Origin: Enterobacteriaceae bacterium 4M9
GTDB taxonomy: Bacteria; Pseudomonadota; Gammaproteobacteria; Enterobacterales; Enterobacteriaceae
Assembly (NCBI GenBank): GCA_010092695.1
Contig: JAADJJ010000001.1
Location: 1 to 64,000, forward strand
DNA length: 64,000 nt
Reading direction: 5' to 3'
The position numbers were made by a program, and so were the translations under genes. Below the pieces are notes generated by a model. The model was not told the origin of the DNA and searched no databases. It saw nothing but the letters and a program-made list of their open reading frames with translations. This document shows positions 46,113 to 54,905 of the stretch, one piece after another; positions within the stretch are counted from its first letter, which is position 1; each line of letters begins with the position of its first letter.

Positions 46113-46328
46113 TTAATAGATAACCTGTGTCGGACCGTCACCTTCGGCACGATCGTTCCTGTCGGGTACGGTTGTTTCAATCGTCGACTGCTGAGTTTGC
46201 TGCGTGGTAGGGTGCGCGTCCGGTGCGGTTTTATCGGCAGGAGGGAAATAGAGTGGTCCCTTGAGCCCACAACCGGCCAGAGTAAAAAGTGCCAGCCCAA
46301 ACGCCAGCGGACAGAAAATCTTGTTCAT
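46113..46328 (-). CDS. lptM: LPS assembly lipoprotein LptM (YifL)
   Basis: LptM is a small lipoprotein that binds the LptDE translocon and promotes its correct disulfide formation. ATG 46328 gives 71 residues (67 in E. coli). The signal peptide ends in lipobox LAGC with the lipid-accepting Cys at about 19, followed by the conserved GLKGPLYFPPADK. The tail PDRNDRAEGDGPTQV matches the family. It heads the lptM-dapF-yigA-xerC-yigB-uvrD unit. Confidence 0.92.
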   Translation of the reverse strand: MNKIFCPLAFGLALFTLAGCGLKGPLYFPPADKTAPDAHPTTQQTQQSTIETTVPDRNDRAEGDGPTQVIY

Positions 46329-46481
46329 TATCGGTTGCCTGTCATTATTCGTACTTCTGACTATCATCGCAGGTGAACACTGAAAAGCAATATCTTTTGC
46401 CTGACTGGCGCAACGGCGCACGGTTCCCATGCTCCGGCATTACTTTTATACTGCCGCCACAACCTGCAACGAGAAACCGAT

Positions 46482-46802
46482 ATGAACGACAGTGAATTTC
46501 ACCGCCTGGCCGATGGCCTGTGGCTGACCATTGAAGAGCGCCTGGACGACTGGGATGGCGACAGCGATATTGACTGCGAAATTAACGGCGGCGTGCTGAC
46601 GCTGAGTTTTGAGAACGGCAGCAAAATCATTATTAACCGCCAGGAGCCACTGCACCAGGTGTGGCTTGCGACCAAAAGCGGCGGCTACCATTTCAGCCTT
46701 AAAGACGGCAGCTGGATGTGCGACCGTTCAGGCGAAGAGTTCTGGAGTCTGCTGGAGCAGGCCTGCACCCAGCAGGCGGGCGAGCCGGTCAGCTTTCGCT
46801 AA
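46482..46802 (+). CDS. cyaY: Bacterial frataxin CyaY
   Basis: CyaY binds iron and modulates the IscS/IscU iron-sulfur assembly machine. The 106 residues equal E. coli CyaY. The acidic first helix (EERLDDWDGDSDIDCE, about 18-33) is the iron-binding surface and the QEPLHQVWLATKSGGYHF strand region follows. It is divergent from lptM and convergent with cyaA; the two stop codons are directly adjacent with no spacer. Confidence 0.96.
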   Translation: MNDSEFHRLADGLWLTIEERLDDWDGDSDIDCEINGGVLTLSFENGSKIIINRQEPLHQVWLATKSGGYHFSLKDGSWMCDRSGEEFWSLLEQACTQQAGEPVSFR

Positions 46803-49361
46803 TCAGGACAGATAGTGCTGCATCAGCGGCGGCTCGGCGGCATCGTCGTCGGGCGCTGTCTCGGCCACAACCGGGCGCAGCGGCTGATTACGAAATGGAA
46901 TCACCTGCTGGCGGCCATCAACCTTCACTATCTGGTAGAACTGCGGCAGGTTAAAGTTCACAAAACTGGTGCCCCAGGTAAAGCGGTCGTGCGATGAGGA
47001 GTAGAAGCGACTCACATCGCGTACCAGATCTTCTTTACTGCCTTCACAGTGGTGATAGGCCTCGGCGCGGTTGCTTTCATCGAGAATATAGATGTTAAAG
47101 CCCTGCGCCTCCCCGGTTTCCTCAAAGAAGAACTGAATAATCCCTTCGCTGGCAAAGCCATCCACTACCGGTGGCAACTGCACATGATGCGTTTCAACCT
47201 GCACCGACAGGCCGTGCAGTTTGTTGTTGGAAATCGCGCCGTAAAACTCCACCGCGTTTTCCAGCTTCTGTACCGAGACATTCAGGCGCTCAAAGAACAG
47301 CCCCCAGGTTTGCCCGGCCACGCGCAGCGCTTTGAAGCGCCCGGCGTCCTGGCGTGTGCTGGACAGGCGCAGTTCGATACATTCCGACACCAGCTGCTGA
47401 ACGCGCGTGCGCATCAGGCCGCGCAGGTGCTGGCTGTAGCAGAACACCTCCACGCTGTCTGGCGGTGCCGCGTCCTGGTGCATTTTACCCAGAATGGTTT
47501 TTAGCGCCTCAATCATCGCCTGCTCGCCGTTAAAGTGCAGCGTGCGCACTTCGTTCCACGAGTTGCGATACAGCAGGTCAACGCTGCCAATCAGGCACTG
47601 CTGCTGCTCGCCAAAGCTGAACACATCGAGTTTACGGAAATCAAAATGGACGACCTGGTTGCGAAACGCCGCCGTCGGGTCGTATTCCAGGTTGACGATA
47701 ATCGCCAGATGGCGGATTTCACACGGGCTGTAGAGCGCTTTTGGCGTGGGCGCAGGCAGGCGCAGCGGAAAGTGGCTCGACACATCTGCCACCATTTCCT
47801 GGAGTTTGGCTAAATCGCAAACGTCGTTGCCTTTTATGTACAGATGCGTGCGTGACGTCAGCAGGCCGTTAAACCAGGCCCAGGCCACCAGCTTATTAAG
47901 ATAGCGGTTATATTCCAGCGGCTGATGGCTGATTATCGAGTCCATGCTCGGCGAGCGGTTATACAGATACCACCCGGTGCGGTTAGCGCGACCCGGCGGC
48001 ACATAGATAAAGGTCAGGTTCGGCTCAGACAGGTCCGGCGAAATCTGCGGATTGACCAGCGTGACCTTGCCCGGCAGCGCTTCAAAGGCCGCGTACAGCT
48101 TGCGGGTGAGCACGCCAATATCCTGCGGGCTGGCGCTGACGCTCAGATTATTACGCCGCGCAAAGCGAATCAGGTTGCGATAGCTCTGCATCATGGCGTC
48201 GAGCAGTTCGTTGTGCGCTTCGCGCACCCGGTCAATCTTCCAGTTAGCGCGGTTGTCGAGCACGCTGATACGTTCGTCGTCCCAGCCCCAGCTCTTCACC
48301 AGCTGGGTGAGGATCTCGCGTCGCCAGCCCACGCAGGCGCGCTCGCGCGACAGCTTTTCACACACCTTGAGATAGAAACAACGGCGCACCAGGTCAAGGC
48401 GTGCGGTATCGTCAATCTGGGTCAGATAATGGGTGACGCGCTCAAGCATCATGCAGTACGGATCAAGACCGAAAGAGACGATTTCACCGTCATGCAGGCG
48501 CTGTTTGATGTCTTCGGCCAGCAGGCGGGTGTTGGGGTATTCCCAGGAATAGGCTTCGAGCAGCAGCGTTTTCAGTACCGCTTTATACGGTGAGTCGATG
48601 CTTTTATAAAGCTGCCACAGGCTGGCACCAAAGTACTCTTCTGCCGACAGTGAACTCAGCCCGCCGAGATCGAGCCATTCGTTTGGCGTCAGCACGCCCT
48701 GCGCATACAGCGTCATCACGTAATCGTCGTAATGCGCCTCTTCATTGACCGGCACCATATTCCACAGAATACGCTTACCGGCCATGCGTACCGCCGAGCG
48801 GTAAAATTCATCAAGCAGCAATATATGCTGGGTAGAGCCGCAGTCTTCGCCACCGAGGCTGCCGCTCTCGTTATGGCGAAAGCGGTTTTCGTCTATCAGG
48901 AAGAAGCTGACTTCAACGCCAAGAGACGCTGCCCAGCTTTCCAGCAGACTGCACTTGCGCTGCAATAGCTGGCGTTCAGCATTATCAAGCCAGGACTGGT
49001 GACACACCCAGATATCCAGGTCAGACGAACAGCTTTGCCCAATGGACGAGGTACTGCCCATCGAGTAGACGCCGGTTATCGGCAGTTCGCCAGACAGGGT
49101 TTTCTGCACCGGTAAACCGCGGCGCAGTTCCAGTTCCTGTAAATAGTGGGTTTGGGTTTCATCAGGCGTGTAGAGGCATATGCCGGAGGGAACGTTACCG
49201 TCAAGATAACCGGGCATCAGCGGATGATGGTAATGCAACAGCACAGGCAGCAAACTGTAGACCTGCTGGAATGCAGGTCCCATCGCCGCCAGTGCGCGAT
49301 CCACGCGCAGCTGATTAATGGCATCCAGCCTCTGTTTCAGAGTCTCAATATAGAGGTACAA
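46803..49361 (-). CDS. cyaA: Class I adenylate cyclase CyaA
   Basis: CyaA makes cAMP for CRP and is regulated by EIIA-Glc through its C-terminal half. TTG 49361, behind an AGGCGATACG site, gives 852 residues (848 in E. coli) and the same N-terminus (YLYIETLKQRLDAIN); E. coli also uses TTG, which keeps translation low. The nucleotidyltransferase-type catalytic motif GSTSSIGQSCSSDLDIWV is near 102-119. The last 20 residues diverge. A CRP site lies upstream. The frame continues to 49418 without similarity. Confidence 0.95.
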   Translation of the reverse strand: MYLYIETLKQRLDAINQLRVDRALAAMGPAFQQVYSLLPVLLHYHHPLMPGYLDGNVPSGICLYTPDETQTHYLQELELRRGLPVQKTLSGELPITGVYSMGSTSSIGQSCSSDLDIWVCHQSWLDNAERQLLQRKCSLLESWAASLGVEVSFFLIDENRFRHNESGSLGGEDCGSTQHILLLDEFYRSAVRMAGKRILWNMVPVNEEAHYDDYVMTLYAQGVLTPNEWLDLGGLSSLSAEEYFGASLWQLYKSIDSPYKAVLKTLLLEAYSWEYPNTRLLAEDIKQRLHDGEIVSFGLDPYCMMLERVTHYLTQIDDTARLDLVRRCFYLKVCEKLSRERACVGWRREILTQLVKSWGWDDERISVLDNRANWKIDRVREAHNELLDAMMQSYRNLIRFARRNNLSVSASPQDIGVLTRKLYAAFEALPGKVTLVNPQISPDLSEPNLTFIYVPPGRANRTGWYLYNRSPSMDSIISHQPLEYNRYLNKLVAWAWFNGLLTSRTHLYIKGNDVCDLAKLQEMVADVSSHFPLRLPAPTPKALYSPCEIRHLAIIVNLEYDPTAAFRNQVVHFDFRKLDVFSFGEQQQCLIGSVDLLYRNSWNEVRTLHFNGEQAMIEALKTILGKMHQDAAPPDSVEVFCYSQHLRGLMRTRVQQLVSECIELRLSSTRQDAGRFKALRVAGQTWGLFFERLNVSVQKLENAVEFYGAISNNKLHGLSVQVETHHVQLPPVVDGFASEGIIQFFFEETGEAQGFNIYILDESNRAEAYHHCEGSKEDLVRDVSRFYSSSHDRFTWGTSFVNFNLPQFYQIVKVDGRQQVIPFRNQPLRPVVAETAPDDDAAEPPLMQHYLS

Positions 49362-49452
49362 GACGTATCGCCTGATGGTTTCAGTATGTTGGATAGACCC
49401 GTTTCCAATGACTGCCATGAATGGTTATCGTAATTTGGCTGACAATTGCTGG

Positions 49453-49474
49453 AAACGTGATCAATTTAACACCT
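49453..49474 (-). promoter_or_regulatory. CRP site of the cyaA promoter
   Basis: The minus strand reads AGGTGTTAAATTGATCACGTTT, matching the known CRP site at E. coli cyaA P2 almost base for base. There cAMP-CRP represses cyaA. It lies 92 bp upstream of the TTG start in the cyaA-hemC gap. Confidence 0.85.
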
Positions 49475-49644
49475 TGCCGGTTGACCGTAAAGAAAGATGC
49501 ACTACACACAGTGTAGCATCTATCCAACGGTTTCATTCTCCTGAAAAGTTTCCTACCTGCATCTATTTGCACAGCGCCGTTGCAACTGACAGCCCTGGAG
49601 TAACCATGTAGGATGGGCAGTAAACGGTTATTACGGTAATAAGC

Positions 49645-50586
49645 ATGTCAGACAAAGTATTACGAATCGCCACGCGCCAGAGTCCACTGGCTCTGTGGCA
49701 GGCACATTACGTCAGAGACAGCCTGCTGGCGTTGCATCCTGGCCTGAGTGTAGAACTGGTGCCTATGGTAACGCGGGGCGATGTTCTACTGGACACACCG
49801 CTTGCAAAGGTAGGAGGCAAGGGTCTGTTTGTCAAAGAGCTGGAACTGGCCATGCTGGAAGGTCGTGCCGACATTGCCGTGCACTCTATGAAAGACGTGC
49901 CTGTTGAGTTCCCGCAAGGGCTTGGGCTGGTCACCATTTGCGAGCGCGAAGACCCGCGCGATGCGTTTGTCTCTCATCATTACGCCAGTCTCGACGACCT
50001 GCCGCAGGGCAGCGTGGTCGGCACCTCCAGCCTGCGTCGCCAGTGCCAGCTACTCAGCGCGCGTCCGGACCTGCAAATCCGCATGCTGCGCGGCAACCTT
50101 GGCACCCGCCTGGGCAAACTCGATGCCGGTGAGTACGACGCCATTATTCTTGCCGTTGCCGGGCTTAAGCGCCTGAAGATGGAAGACCGCATTCGCCAGG
50201 CGCTGGCGCCGGAAGTCTCACTTCCGGCGGTTGGCCAGGGCGCGGTGGGTATCGAGTGTCGCCTTGACGATGAATGGACCCGGGCGCTACTTGCCCCGCT
50301 CAATCATCCGCAAACCGCGCTGCGCGTGCGTGCCGAACGCGCCATGAACACGCGCCTTGAAGGCGGCTGCCAGGTACCTATAGGTAGTTATGCTGAAATC
50401 ATAGACGGCGAGCTGTGGCTGCGTGCGCTGGTCGGCGCGCCGGACGGCTCACAGATTGTGCGTGGCGAACGCCGCGGCAAACCGGAAGAAGGCGAAACGC
50501 TGGGCGTGTCTCTGGCAGAAGAACTGCTGAACAACGGCGCCCGGGAAATTCTGACCGACGTTTACGACGGGAACGCGCCTGCATGA
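49645..50586 (+). CDS. hemC: Hydroxymethylbilane synthase HemC
   Basis: HemC polymerises four porphobilinogen units into hydroxymethylbilane. The 313 residues equal E. coli HemC. The dipyrromethane cofactor attaches to Cys in EGGCQVPIG (about 242); substrate-binding TRGDVLLDTPLAKVGGKGLF (about 43-62) and HSMKDVP with the catalytic Asp (about 84) are conserved. It is first of hemCDXY and divergent from cyaA; its stop overlaps the hemD start (ATGA). Confidence 0.97.
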   Translation: MSDKVLRIATRQSPLALWQAHYVRDSLLALHPGLSVELVPMVTRGDVLLDTPLAKVGGKGLFVKELELAMLEGRADIAVHSMKDVPVEFPQGLGLVTICEREDPRDAFVSHHYASLDDLPQGSVVGTSSLRRQCQLLSARPDLQIRMLRGNLGTRLGKLDAGEYDAIILAVAGLKRLKMEDRIRQALAPEVSLPAVGQGAVGIECRLDDEWTRALLAPLNHPQTALRVRAERAMNTRLEGGCQVPIGSYAEIIDGELWLRALVGAPDGSQIVRGERRGKPEEGETLGVSLAEELLNNGAREILTDVYDGNAPA

Positions 50587-51344
50587 GTATTCTGGTCACC
50601 CGCCCTTCCCCGGCTGGCGATGAGCTGGTCGCTCGCCTGCGCGCGCTGGGGCGGGAGGCCTGGAGCCTTCCTTTAATCGAGTTTTCTCCCGGACGCGAAC
50701 TGGCCACGTTGCCAGGCTTATTACAGACACTGGGTGAAGGCGATCTGGGGTTTGTACTGTCTCAGCACGCCGTTGAGCACGCCAACGCGCTGCTCACGCG
50801 TGAAAACCTGCGCTGGCCCAGCGCGCCCGCCTGGTTTGCCATTGGCCGCCCGACGGCGTTGGCGCTGCACAAAGTCAGCGCGCTGACGATAAATTATCCG
50901 CGCGATCGGGAAATTAGCGAAGTCTTGCTACAATTACCTGAATTACAAGCTATTGACGGTAAGAAAGCGCTCATCCTGCGCGGTAACGGTGGGCGTGAGT
51001 TATTAGGAGACACCCTGCGCGCACGCGGCGCACAGGTCACATACTGCGAATGCTATCAGCGCTGCGCCAGACACTATGATGGCGCAGAAGAAGCCCATCG
51101 CTGGCGTGAACGCGGCGTTGATACGCTGGTCGTTACCAGCGGTGAGATGCTGACACAGCTTTGGACAATGATTCCACAGTGGTATCGTGACAACTGGTTA
51201 TTACGCTGTCGACTGGTGGTCGTCAGCGAGCGTCTGGCATCCCAGGCCAGGGAATCAGGCTGGCAGGACGTCAGAGTTGCGGATAATGCAGATAACGACG
51301 CGCTGCTGCGCGCGCTACAACAACATGAAATATGGGATGAATAA
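50583..51344 (+). CDS. hemD: Uroporphyrinogen-III synthase HemD
   Basis: HemD closes and rearranges hydroxymethylbilane to uroporphyrinogen III. ATG 50583 overlaps the hemC stop by 4 bp and matches the E. coli start (MSILVTRPSPAGDELV); the frame open from 50415 lies in hemC. The 253 residues (246 in E. coli) show the family FAIGRPTALAL (about 81), ILRGNGGRELLGD (about 132) and VVTSGEMLTQLW segments. The family is poorly conserved, so identification also rests on position. Confidence 0.95.
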   Translation: MSILVTRPSPAGDELVARLRALGREAWSLPLIEFSPGRELATLPGLLQTLGEGDLGFVLSQHAVEHANALLTRENLRWPSAPAWFAIGRPTALALHKVSALTINYPRDREISEVLLQLPELQAIDGKKALILRGNGGRELLGDTLRARGAQVTYCECYQRCARHYDGAEEAHRWRERGVDTLVVTSGEMLTQLWTMIPQWYRDNWLLRCRLVVVSERLASQARESGWQDVRVADNADNDALLRALQQHEIWDE

Positions 51345-52531
51345 TGACGGAACAAAAAGAATCCTCCGCCATGCCGGAAGAAACCCCTGCAACGGTTGAA
51401 ACCGTAACGCAGCCGGTCTCAACGGAACCCGTGGCAAAGAAAAACCGCGGTGGTGCTGCAAGCATTGCTCTGAGCGTAATAGCTATCGCGATTGCGCTGG
51501 CCGCAGGCGCCGGGGCTTATACCTGGGGTAAAAAGCAAACCGACAGCCAGCAGACGGAAAACAAAACGCTGAATACGCAGCTTGCCGCCCTTGTGCAGCA
51601 GCAGAGTCAGCAGAAAAGCGAGCTGGAAGCGCTGGTCAAGCAGCAGGCGACACGCCTTGATGAGGCGCAAGCCCGCATGACGGATATGGCGAAGTCGCTG
51701 GACGAAACGCGCGATAAACTCACCGCGATTTCCAGTAACGATGCTAAAACCTGGCTGCTGGCCCAGGCTGACTTTCTGGTGAAGCTTGCCGGGCGTAAGC
51801 TGTGGAGCGACCAGGACATCACCACTGCCGTTGCGCTGCTGAAAAGCGCCGATGAAAGCCTGGCGCAGATGAACGATCCGAGCCTGATTAATGCGCGCCG
51901 CACGCTCACTGCGGATATTTCAAGTCTGGCAGGCGTAGCCCAGGTGGATTTTGACGGCATCATCCTTAAGCTTAACCAGCTATCAAACCAGATTGATGAC
52001 CTGCGCCTGAGCGATAACGATGACGATGCTGCACCGATGGATGCCGACAGCCCGGAAATCTCCGGCTCACTCAGTGACTGGCGTCAGAATCTGACCAAAA
52101 GCTGGCGCAACTTTATGGATAACTTTATTACTATCCGCCGTCGTGACACCAGCGATGTGCCTCTGCTGGCGCCCAACCAGGATATCTACCTGCGCGAAAA
52201 TATCCGCTCGCGCCTGCTGGTTGCCGCACAGGCTGTACCGCGCCATCAAAGCGAAACCTATAAGCAGTCGATTGATACCGTCGCCAGCTGGGTGCGCGCG
52301 TACTACGACACCAATGACGCCACAACCAAAGCGTTTCTTGACGAACTGGACAACCTGAGCCAGCAGAGCATTGAAATGGACGTGCCGGATTCGCTGCAAA
52401 GCCAGCCGGTGCTGGAGCAACTGATGAATAGCCGCATGCGCAGTATGGCCACATCACAGCCTGCACCGGTGCCCGCCGTTTCCGAGCCGCAGCCGGCACA
52501 GCCAAATGCAGCAGCACCGCAGGGAGAATGA
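51344..52531 (+). CDS. hemX: Inner-membrane protein HemX
   Basis: HemX is encoded in enteric hem operons; despite an old annotation as uroporphyrinogen methylase it has no methyltransferase motifs, and its role is unclear. The 395 residues (393 in E. coli) have a polar N-terminus, one membrane helix (about 38-58), a long coiled coil rich in Q, K and E (about 65-130) and a periplasmic domain with DAKTWLLAQADFLVKLAGRKLW. The start overlaps the hemD stop by one base. The tail is Pro/Ala rich. Confidence 0.93.
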   Translation: MTEQKESSAMPEETPATVETVTQPVSTEPVAKKNRGGAASIALSVIAIAIALAAGAGAYTWGKKQTDSQQTENKTLNTQLAALVQQQSQQKSELEALVKQQATRLDEAQARMTDMAKSLDETRDKLTAISSNDAKTWLLAQADFLVKLAGRKLWSDQDITTAVALLKSADESLAQMNDPSLINARRTLTADISSLAGVAQVDFDGIILKLNQLSNQIDDLRLSDNDDDAAPMDADSPEISGSLSDWRQNLTKSWRNFMDNFITIRRRDTSDVPLLAPNQDIYLRENIRSRLLVAAQAVPRHQSETYKQSIDTVASWVRAYYDTNDATTKAFLDELDNLSQQSIEMDVPDSLQSQPVLEQLMNSRMRSMATSQPAPVPAVSEPQPAQPNAAAPQGE

Positions 52532-52533
52532 TG

Positions 52534-53730
52534 ATGTTAAAAGTTCTCCTGCTGTTCCTCCTGCTGATCGCAGGCATCATCCTGGGGCCAATGCTGGCCG
52601 GTCATCAGGGCTACGTGCTTATCCAGACCAACACCTGGAACATCGAAACCAGCATTACCGCGCTTGGCATTATGCTGTTTGCGCTGATTCTGGTGCTGTT
52701 CGCGCTCGAATGGCTGCTGCGCCGTATTTTCCGCACCGGCTCGCGCACCCGCGGCTGGTTTGTCGGGCGCAAACGCCGTCGCGCCAGTAAGCAAACCAAC
52801 CTCGCGCTGATGAAACTCGCCGAAGGCGATTACCAGCAGGTGGAAAAGCTGCTGGCGAAGAATGCCGATCACGCCGAGCAGCCAGTGGTGAATTATCTAC
52901 TGGCCGCCGAAGCCGCTCAACAGCGCGGTGACGATGCACGCGCCAGCCAGCACCTGGCCCGCGCTGCTGAGATGTCAAACGCCGACCCGATTCCGGTCGA
53001 AATCACCCGCGTGCGTCTGCAGCTTGCCCGTAACGAAAACCATGCTGCCCGCCACGGCGTTGATAAACTGCTGGAAGTTGCACCGCGTCATCCTGAAGTG
53101 CTGCGCCTTGCCGAGCAGGCGTATATCCGCACCGGCGCCTGGAGCTCACTGCTGGATATTCTGTACTCCATGGAAAAAGCACAGGTCGGCGACGACGCGC
53201 ACCGCAGCGCGCTTGAGCAGCAGGCATGGATTGGTCTTATGGATCAGGCGCGTGCTGAACAGGGTAGCGAAGGGCTGAAAGCCTGGTGGAAAAACCAGAG
53301 CCGTAAAACCCGCCACAATCCGGCACTGCAGGTCGCCATGGCTGAACACCTGATTGTCTGTGAAGACTACGACACTGCCCAGCAAATCATTCTGGAAGGT
53401 CTGAAGCGCGAATACAGTGATGCACTGGCGATGCTGATCCCGCGCCTGCAAACGGCTAACCCGGAGCCGATTGAGAAAGCCCTGCGCCAGCTTATTAAAG
53501 CCCACGGCGATCGCCCGCTGCTGTGGAGCACGCTGGGTCAGATGCTGATGAAGCATGCTGAATGGCGTGAGGCGAGCTTTGCGTTCCGCGCCGCGCTCAA
53601 GCAGCGCCCGGATGCCTATGATTACGCCTGGCTTGCCGATACGCTGGATAAGCTTAATCAGCCGGAAGAAGCAGCCGCAATGCGCCGCGACGGCCTGCTG
53701 CTGACGCTAAAGAATAATCAGGAAGTCTGA
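52534..53730 (+). CDS. hemY: TPR protein HemY
   Basis: HemY is an inner-membrane protein with two N-terminal membrane helices (about 1-22 and 38-60) and a cytosolic or periplasmic array of TPR-like helices. It is linked to haem synthesis, but its activity is not defined; it is unrelated to Bacillus HemY. Three ATG codons occur in a row at 52528, 52531 and 52534. The third, 7 nt after GGGAG, gives 398 residues as in E. coli. A strong terminator follows. Confidence 0.94.
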   Translation: MLKVLLLFLLLIAGIILGPMLAGHQGYVLIQTNTWNIETSITALGIMLFALILVLFALEWLLRRIFRTGSRTRGWFVGRKRRRASKQTNLALMKLAEGDYQQVEKLLAKNADHAEQPVVNYLLAAEAAQQRGDDARASQHLARAAEMSNADPIPVEITRVRLQLARNENHAARHGVDKLLEVAPRHPEVLRLAEQAYIRTGAWSSLLDILYSMEKAQVGDDAHRSALEQQAWIGLMDQARAEQGSEGLKAWWKNQSRKTRHNPALQVAMAEHLIVCEDYDTAQQIILEGLKREYSDALAMLIPRLQTANPEPIEKALRQLIKAHGDRPLLWSTLGQMLMKHAEWREASFAFRAALKQRPDAYDYAWLADTLDKLNQPEEAAAMRRDGLLLTLKNNQEV

Positions 53731-53746
53731 CTCTCCTGCTGACAAC

Positions 53747-53771
53747 AGGCGGCCTTCGGGCCGCCTTTTTT
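53747..53771 (+). terminator. hemCDXY terminator
   Basis: AGGCGGCC-TTCG-GGCCGCCT, an 8-bp stem with a TTCG loop, is followed by a run of T 37 bp after the hemY stop. Confidence 0.92.
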
Positions 53772-53859
53772 ATGCCTGCTCTGCGGCCACAGTGTTTTGA
53801 TATGAGCAAGGCATACAGCCCGGGGATAGATAACACAACGCATGCAACCGTAAGGAGGG

Positions 53860-53985
53860 CTTCCCTAAAATGATGGAGGTGATAACAAGGCGGCAAGCGG
53901 GGGAATTCCCGGGGCTTACATCGGTAAGTGACCGGAGTGAGCTTGCGCAGCCAACGCATCTTTATCTCGAAGTATGAACTTCCCC
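53860..53985. repeat. ERIC element, first of a tandem pair
   Basis: This imperfect palindrome of about 126 bp carries GGCGGCAAGCGGGGG, the core CGGGGCTTACATCGGTAAGTGACC and GCAGCCAACGC, ending in CGAAGTATGAACTTCCC. It is more diverged than its neighbour, with which it shares the terminal CTTCCCC (53979-53985). Confidence 0.88.
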
Positions 53986-54105
53986 AAAATAATTCGGGTT
54001 ACAGGAAGGCGGCAAGTGGGTGAATCCCCGGGAGCTTACATGAGTACGTGACCGGGGTAAGCACGCGCAGCCAACGTGCCTGTAGCCCGAAGTATGAAGG
54101 GGAAG
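53979..54105. repeat. ERIC element, second of a tandem pair
   Basis: This is exactly 127 bp, the canonical ERIC length. It has CTTCCCC and GGGGAAG ends, the GTGAATCCCCGGGAGCTTAC core half and the GTGACCGGGGTAAGC half, close to the classical ERIC primer sites. It stops 8 bp from the glmZ terminator. Confidence 0.92.
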
Positions 54106-54112
54106 AAGGGGC

Positions 54113-54318
54113 AAAAAAATACCCGCCATAAGGCGGGTAACTAAAACAGGTCTGTTTGACAACATAGTGGTGCTTCACTCAACGTGGTGTCCATGATGCC
54201 TGATGAGGCGGACAAGCCGCGACATCTGTTGGTGGACGATAAGCACCGTAAATGGCTCTGCATCATTCCCGGGTTTATGAAGCCAAAGGCAAGCATAAGA
54301 AATGGAATGAGCATCTAC
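54113..54318 (-). ncRNA. glmZ: Small RNA GlmZ
   Basis: GlmZ is the Hfq-dependent small RNA that activates glmS (glucosamine-6-phosphate synthase) translation until RapZ and RNase E inactivate it. The minus strand begins GTAGATGCTCATTCC, as in E. coli. It contains the shared AGAGCC-TTTACGGTGCTTATCG block and the glmS-pairing ACGTTGAGTGAAGCACC region near nt 150-170. It ends in a terminator (ACCCGCC-TTAT-GGCGGGT plus T run, 54113-54138). The length of 206 nt compares with 207 in E. coli. Its place beside hemY is also conserved; aslA and aslB, which flank it in E. coli, are absent. Confidence 0.95.
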
Positions 54319-54329
54319 GGACTGTATAA

Positions 54330-54345
54330 TGCATATTCCATGCCA
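54330..54345 (-). promoter_or_regulatory. sigma-54 promoter of glmZ
   Basis: On the minus strand TGGCATGGAATATGCA matches the sigma-54 consensus, with GG and GC in the invariant 10-bp spacing. The GC falls 12-14 nt before the GlmZ 5' end. ATTATA next to it (54325-54330) may be an overlapping sigma-70 -10, as described for some enteric glmY/glmZ genes. Confidence 0.85.
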
Positions 54346-54417
54346 GAAATAAAAGACCTTTTAAATCAGCAGGTCATGGCTAATAGCGCCTGGACAAGCC
54401 CAAAAAGGACACACAAT

Positions 54418-54530
54418 TGTCGCTATAAAGCGACAGACAGAACACGTAATCGCATTACTCATTAAAATCATAATGTTAGATGTCTCCATACAGAGACAAT
54501 GGAAAAGCAATCTGTCGCATAGCACCGACA
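54418..54530 (-). promoter_or_regulatory. three GlrR-type binding sites upstream of glmZ
   Basis: Three copies of TGTC-N10-GACA occur at 54418-54435, 54481-54498 and 54513-54530. The first two have extended dyads (TGTCGCT...AGCGACA and TGTCTC...GAGACA). This is the motif reported for GlrR, the enhancer-binding partner of sigma-54 at glmY and glmZ. They lie about 100-210 bp upstream of the start. Confidence 0.8.
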
Positions 54531-54626
54531 ATGGCATTGAGGTTGTGCATCAGACTATCAACAGACGAGATCGAGTAAGACGAAGAGAATGAATGTGAAA
54601 TGAGGATAGAGAGAGAAAGTACAAAA

Positions 54627-54652
54627 ACAAAAAAGCAGACGCTAAGGTCTGC
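54627..54652 (-). terminator. tRNA operon terminator
   Basis: GCAGAC-CTTAGC-GTCTGC followed by TTTTTTG on the minus strand, 25 bp after the proM 3' end. Confidence 0.85.
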
Positions 54653-54676
54653 TTATATCAGATAAGAGGAAAGAAA

Positions 54677-54753
54677 TGGTCGGCGAGAGAGGATTCGAAC
54701 CTCCGACCCACTGGTCCCAAACCAGTTGCGCTACCAGGCTGCGCTACTCGCCG
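54677..54753 (-). tRNA. proM: tRNA-Pro (anticodon TGG)
   Basis: This 77-nt gene has encoded CCA, anticodon loop TTTGGGA and T-loop GGTTCGAATCC. It is last of the argX-hisR-leuT-proM operon, as in E. coli. No duplicated 3' end (att site) was found nearby, so there is no sign of an integrated element. Confidence 0.97.
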
Positions 54754-54803
54754 ACATCTGTTTTCTTTTCAACTCTACTGCTACTACTTTACTACAAAGG
54801 TTG

Positions 54804-54890
54804 TGGTGCGAGGGGGGGGACTTGAACCCCCACGTCCGTAAGGACACTAACACCTGAAGCTAGCGCGTCTACCAATTCCGCCACCTTCGC
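54804..54890 (-). tRNA. leuT: tRNA-Leu (anticodon CAG)
   Basis: This 87-nt class II tRNA has a long variable arm (GTGTCCTTACGGACGT), anticodon loop CTTCAGG and encoded CCA. It is third in the tRNA operon. Confidence 0.97.
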
Positions 54891-54905
54891 ATTCCACGAA
54901 ATTAA

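Noticed and set aside
54184..54465. 93-codon plus-strand open frame next to the tandem ERICs
   Set aside because: It lies antisense across most of glmZ and its promoter region, begins at GTG without a ribosome site and resembles no family I know. The GlmZ RNA explains the sequence.
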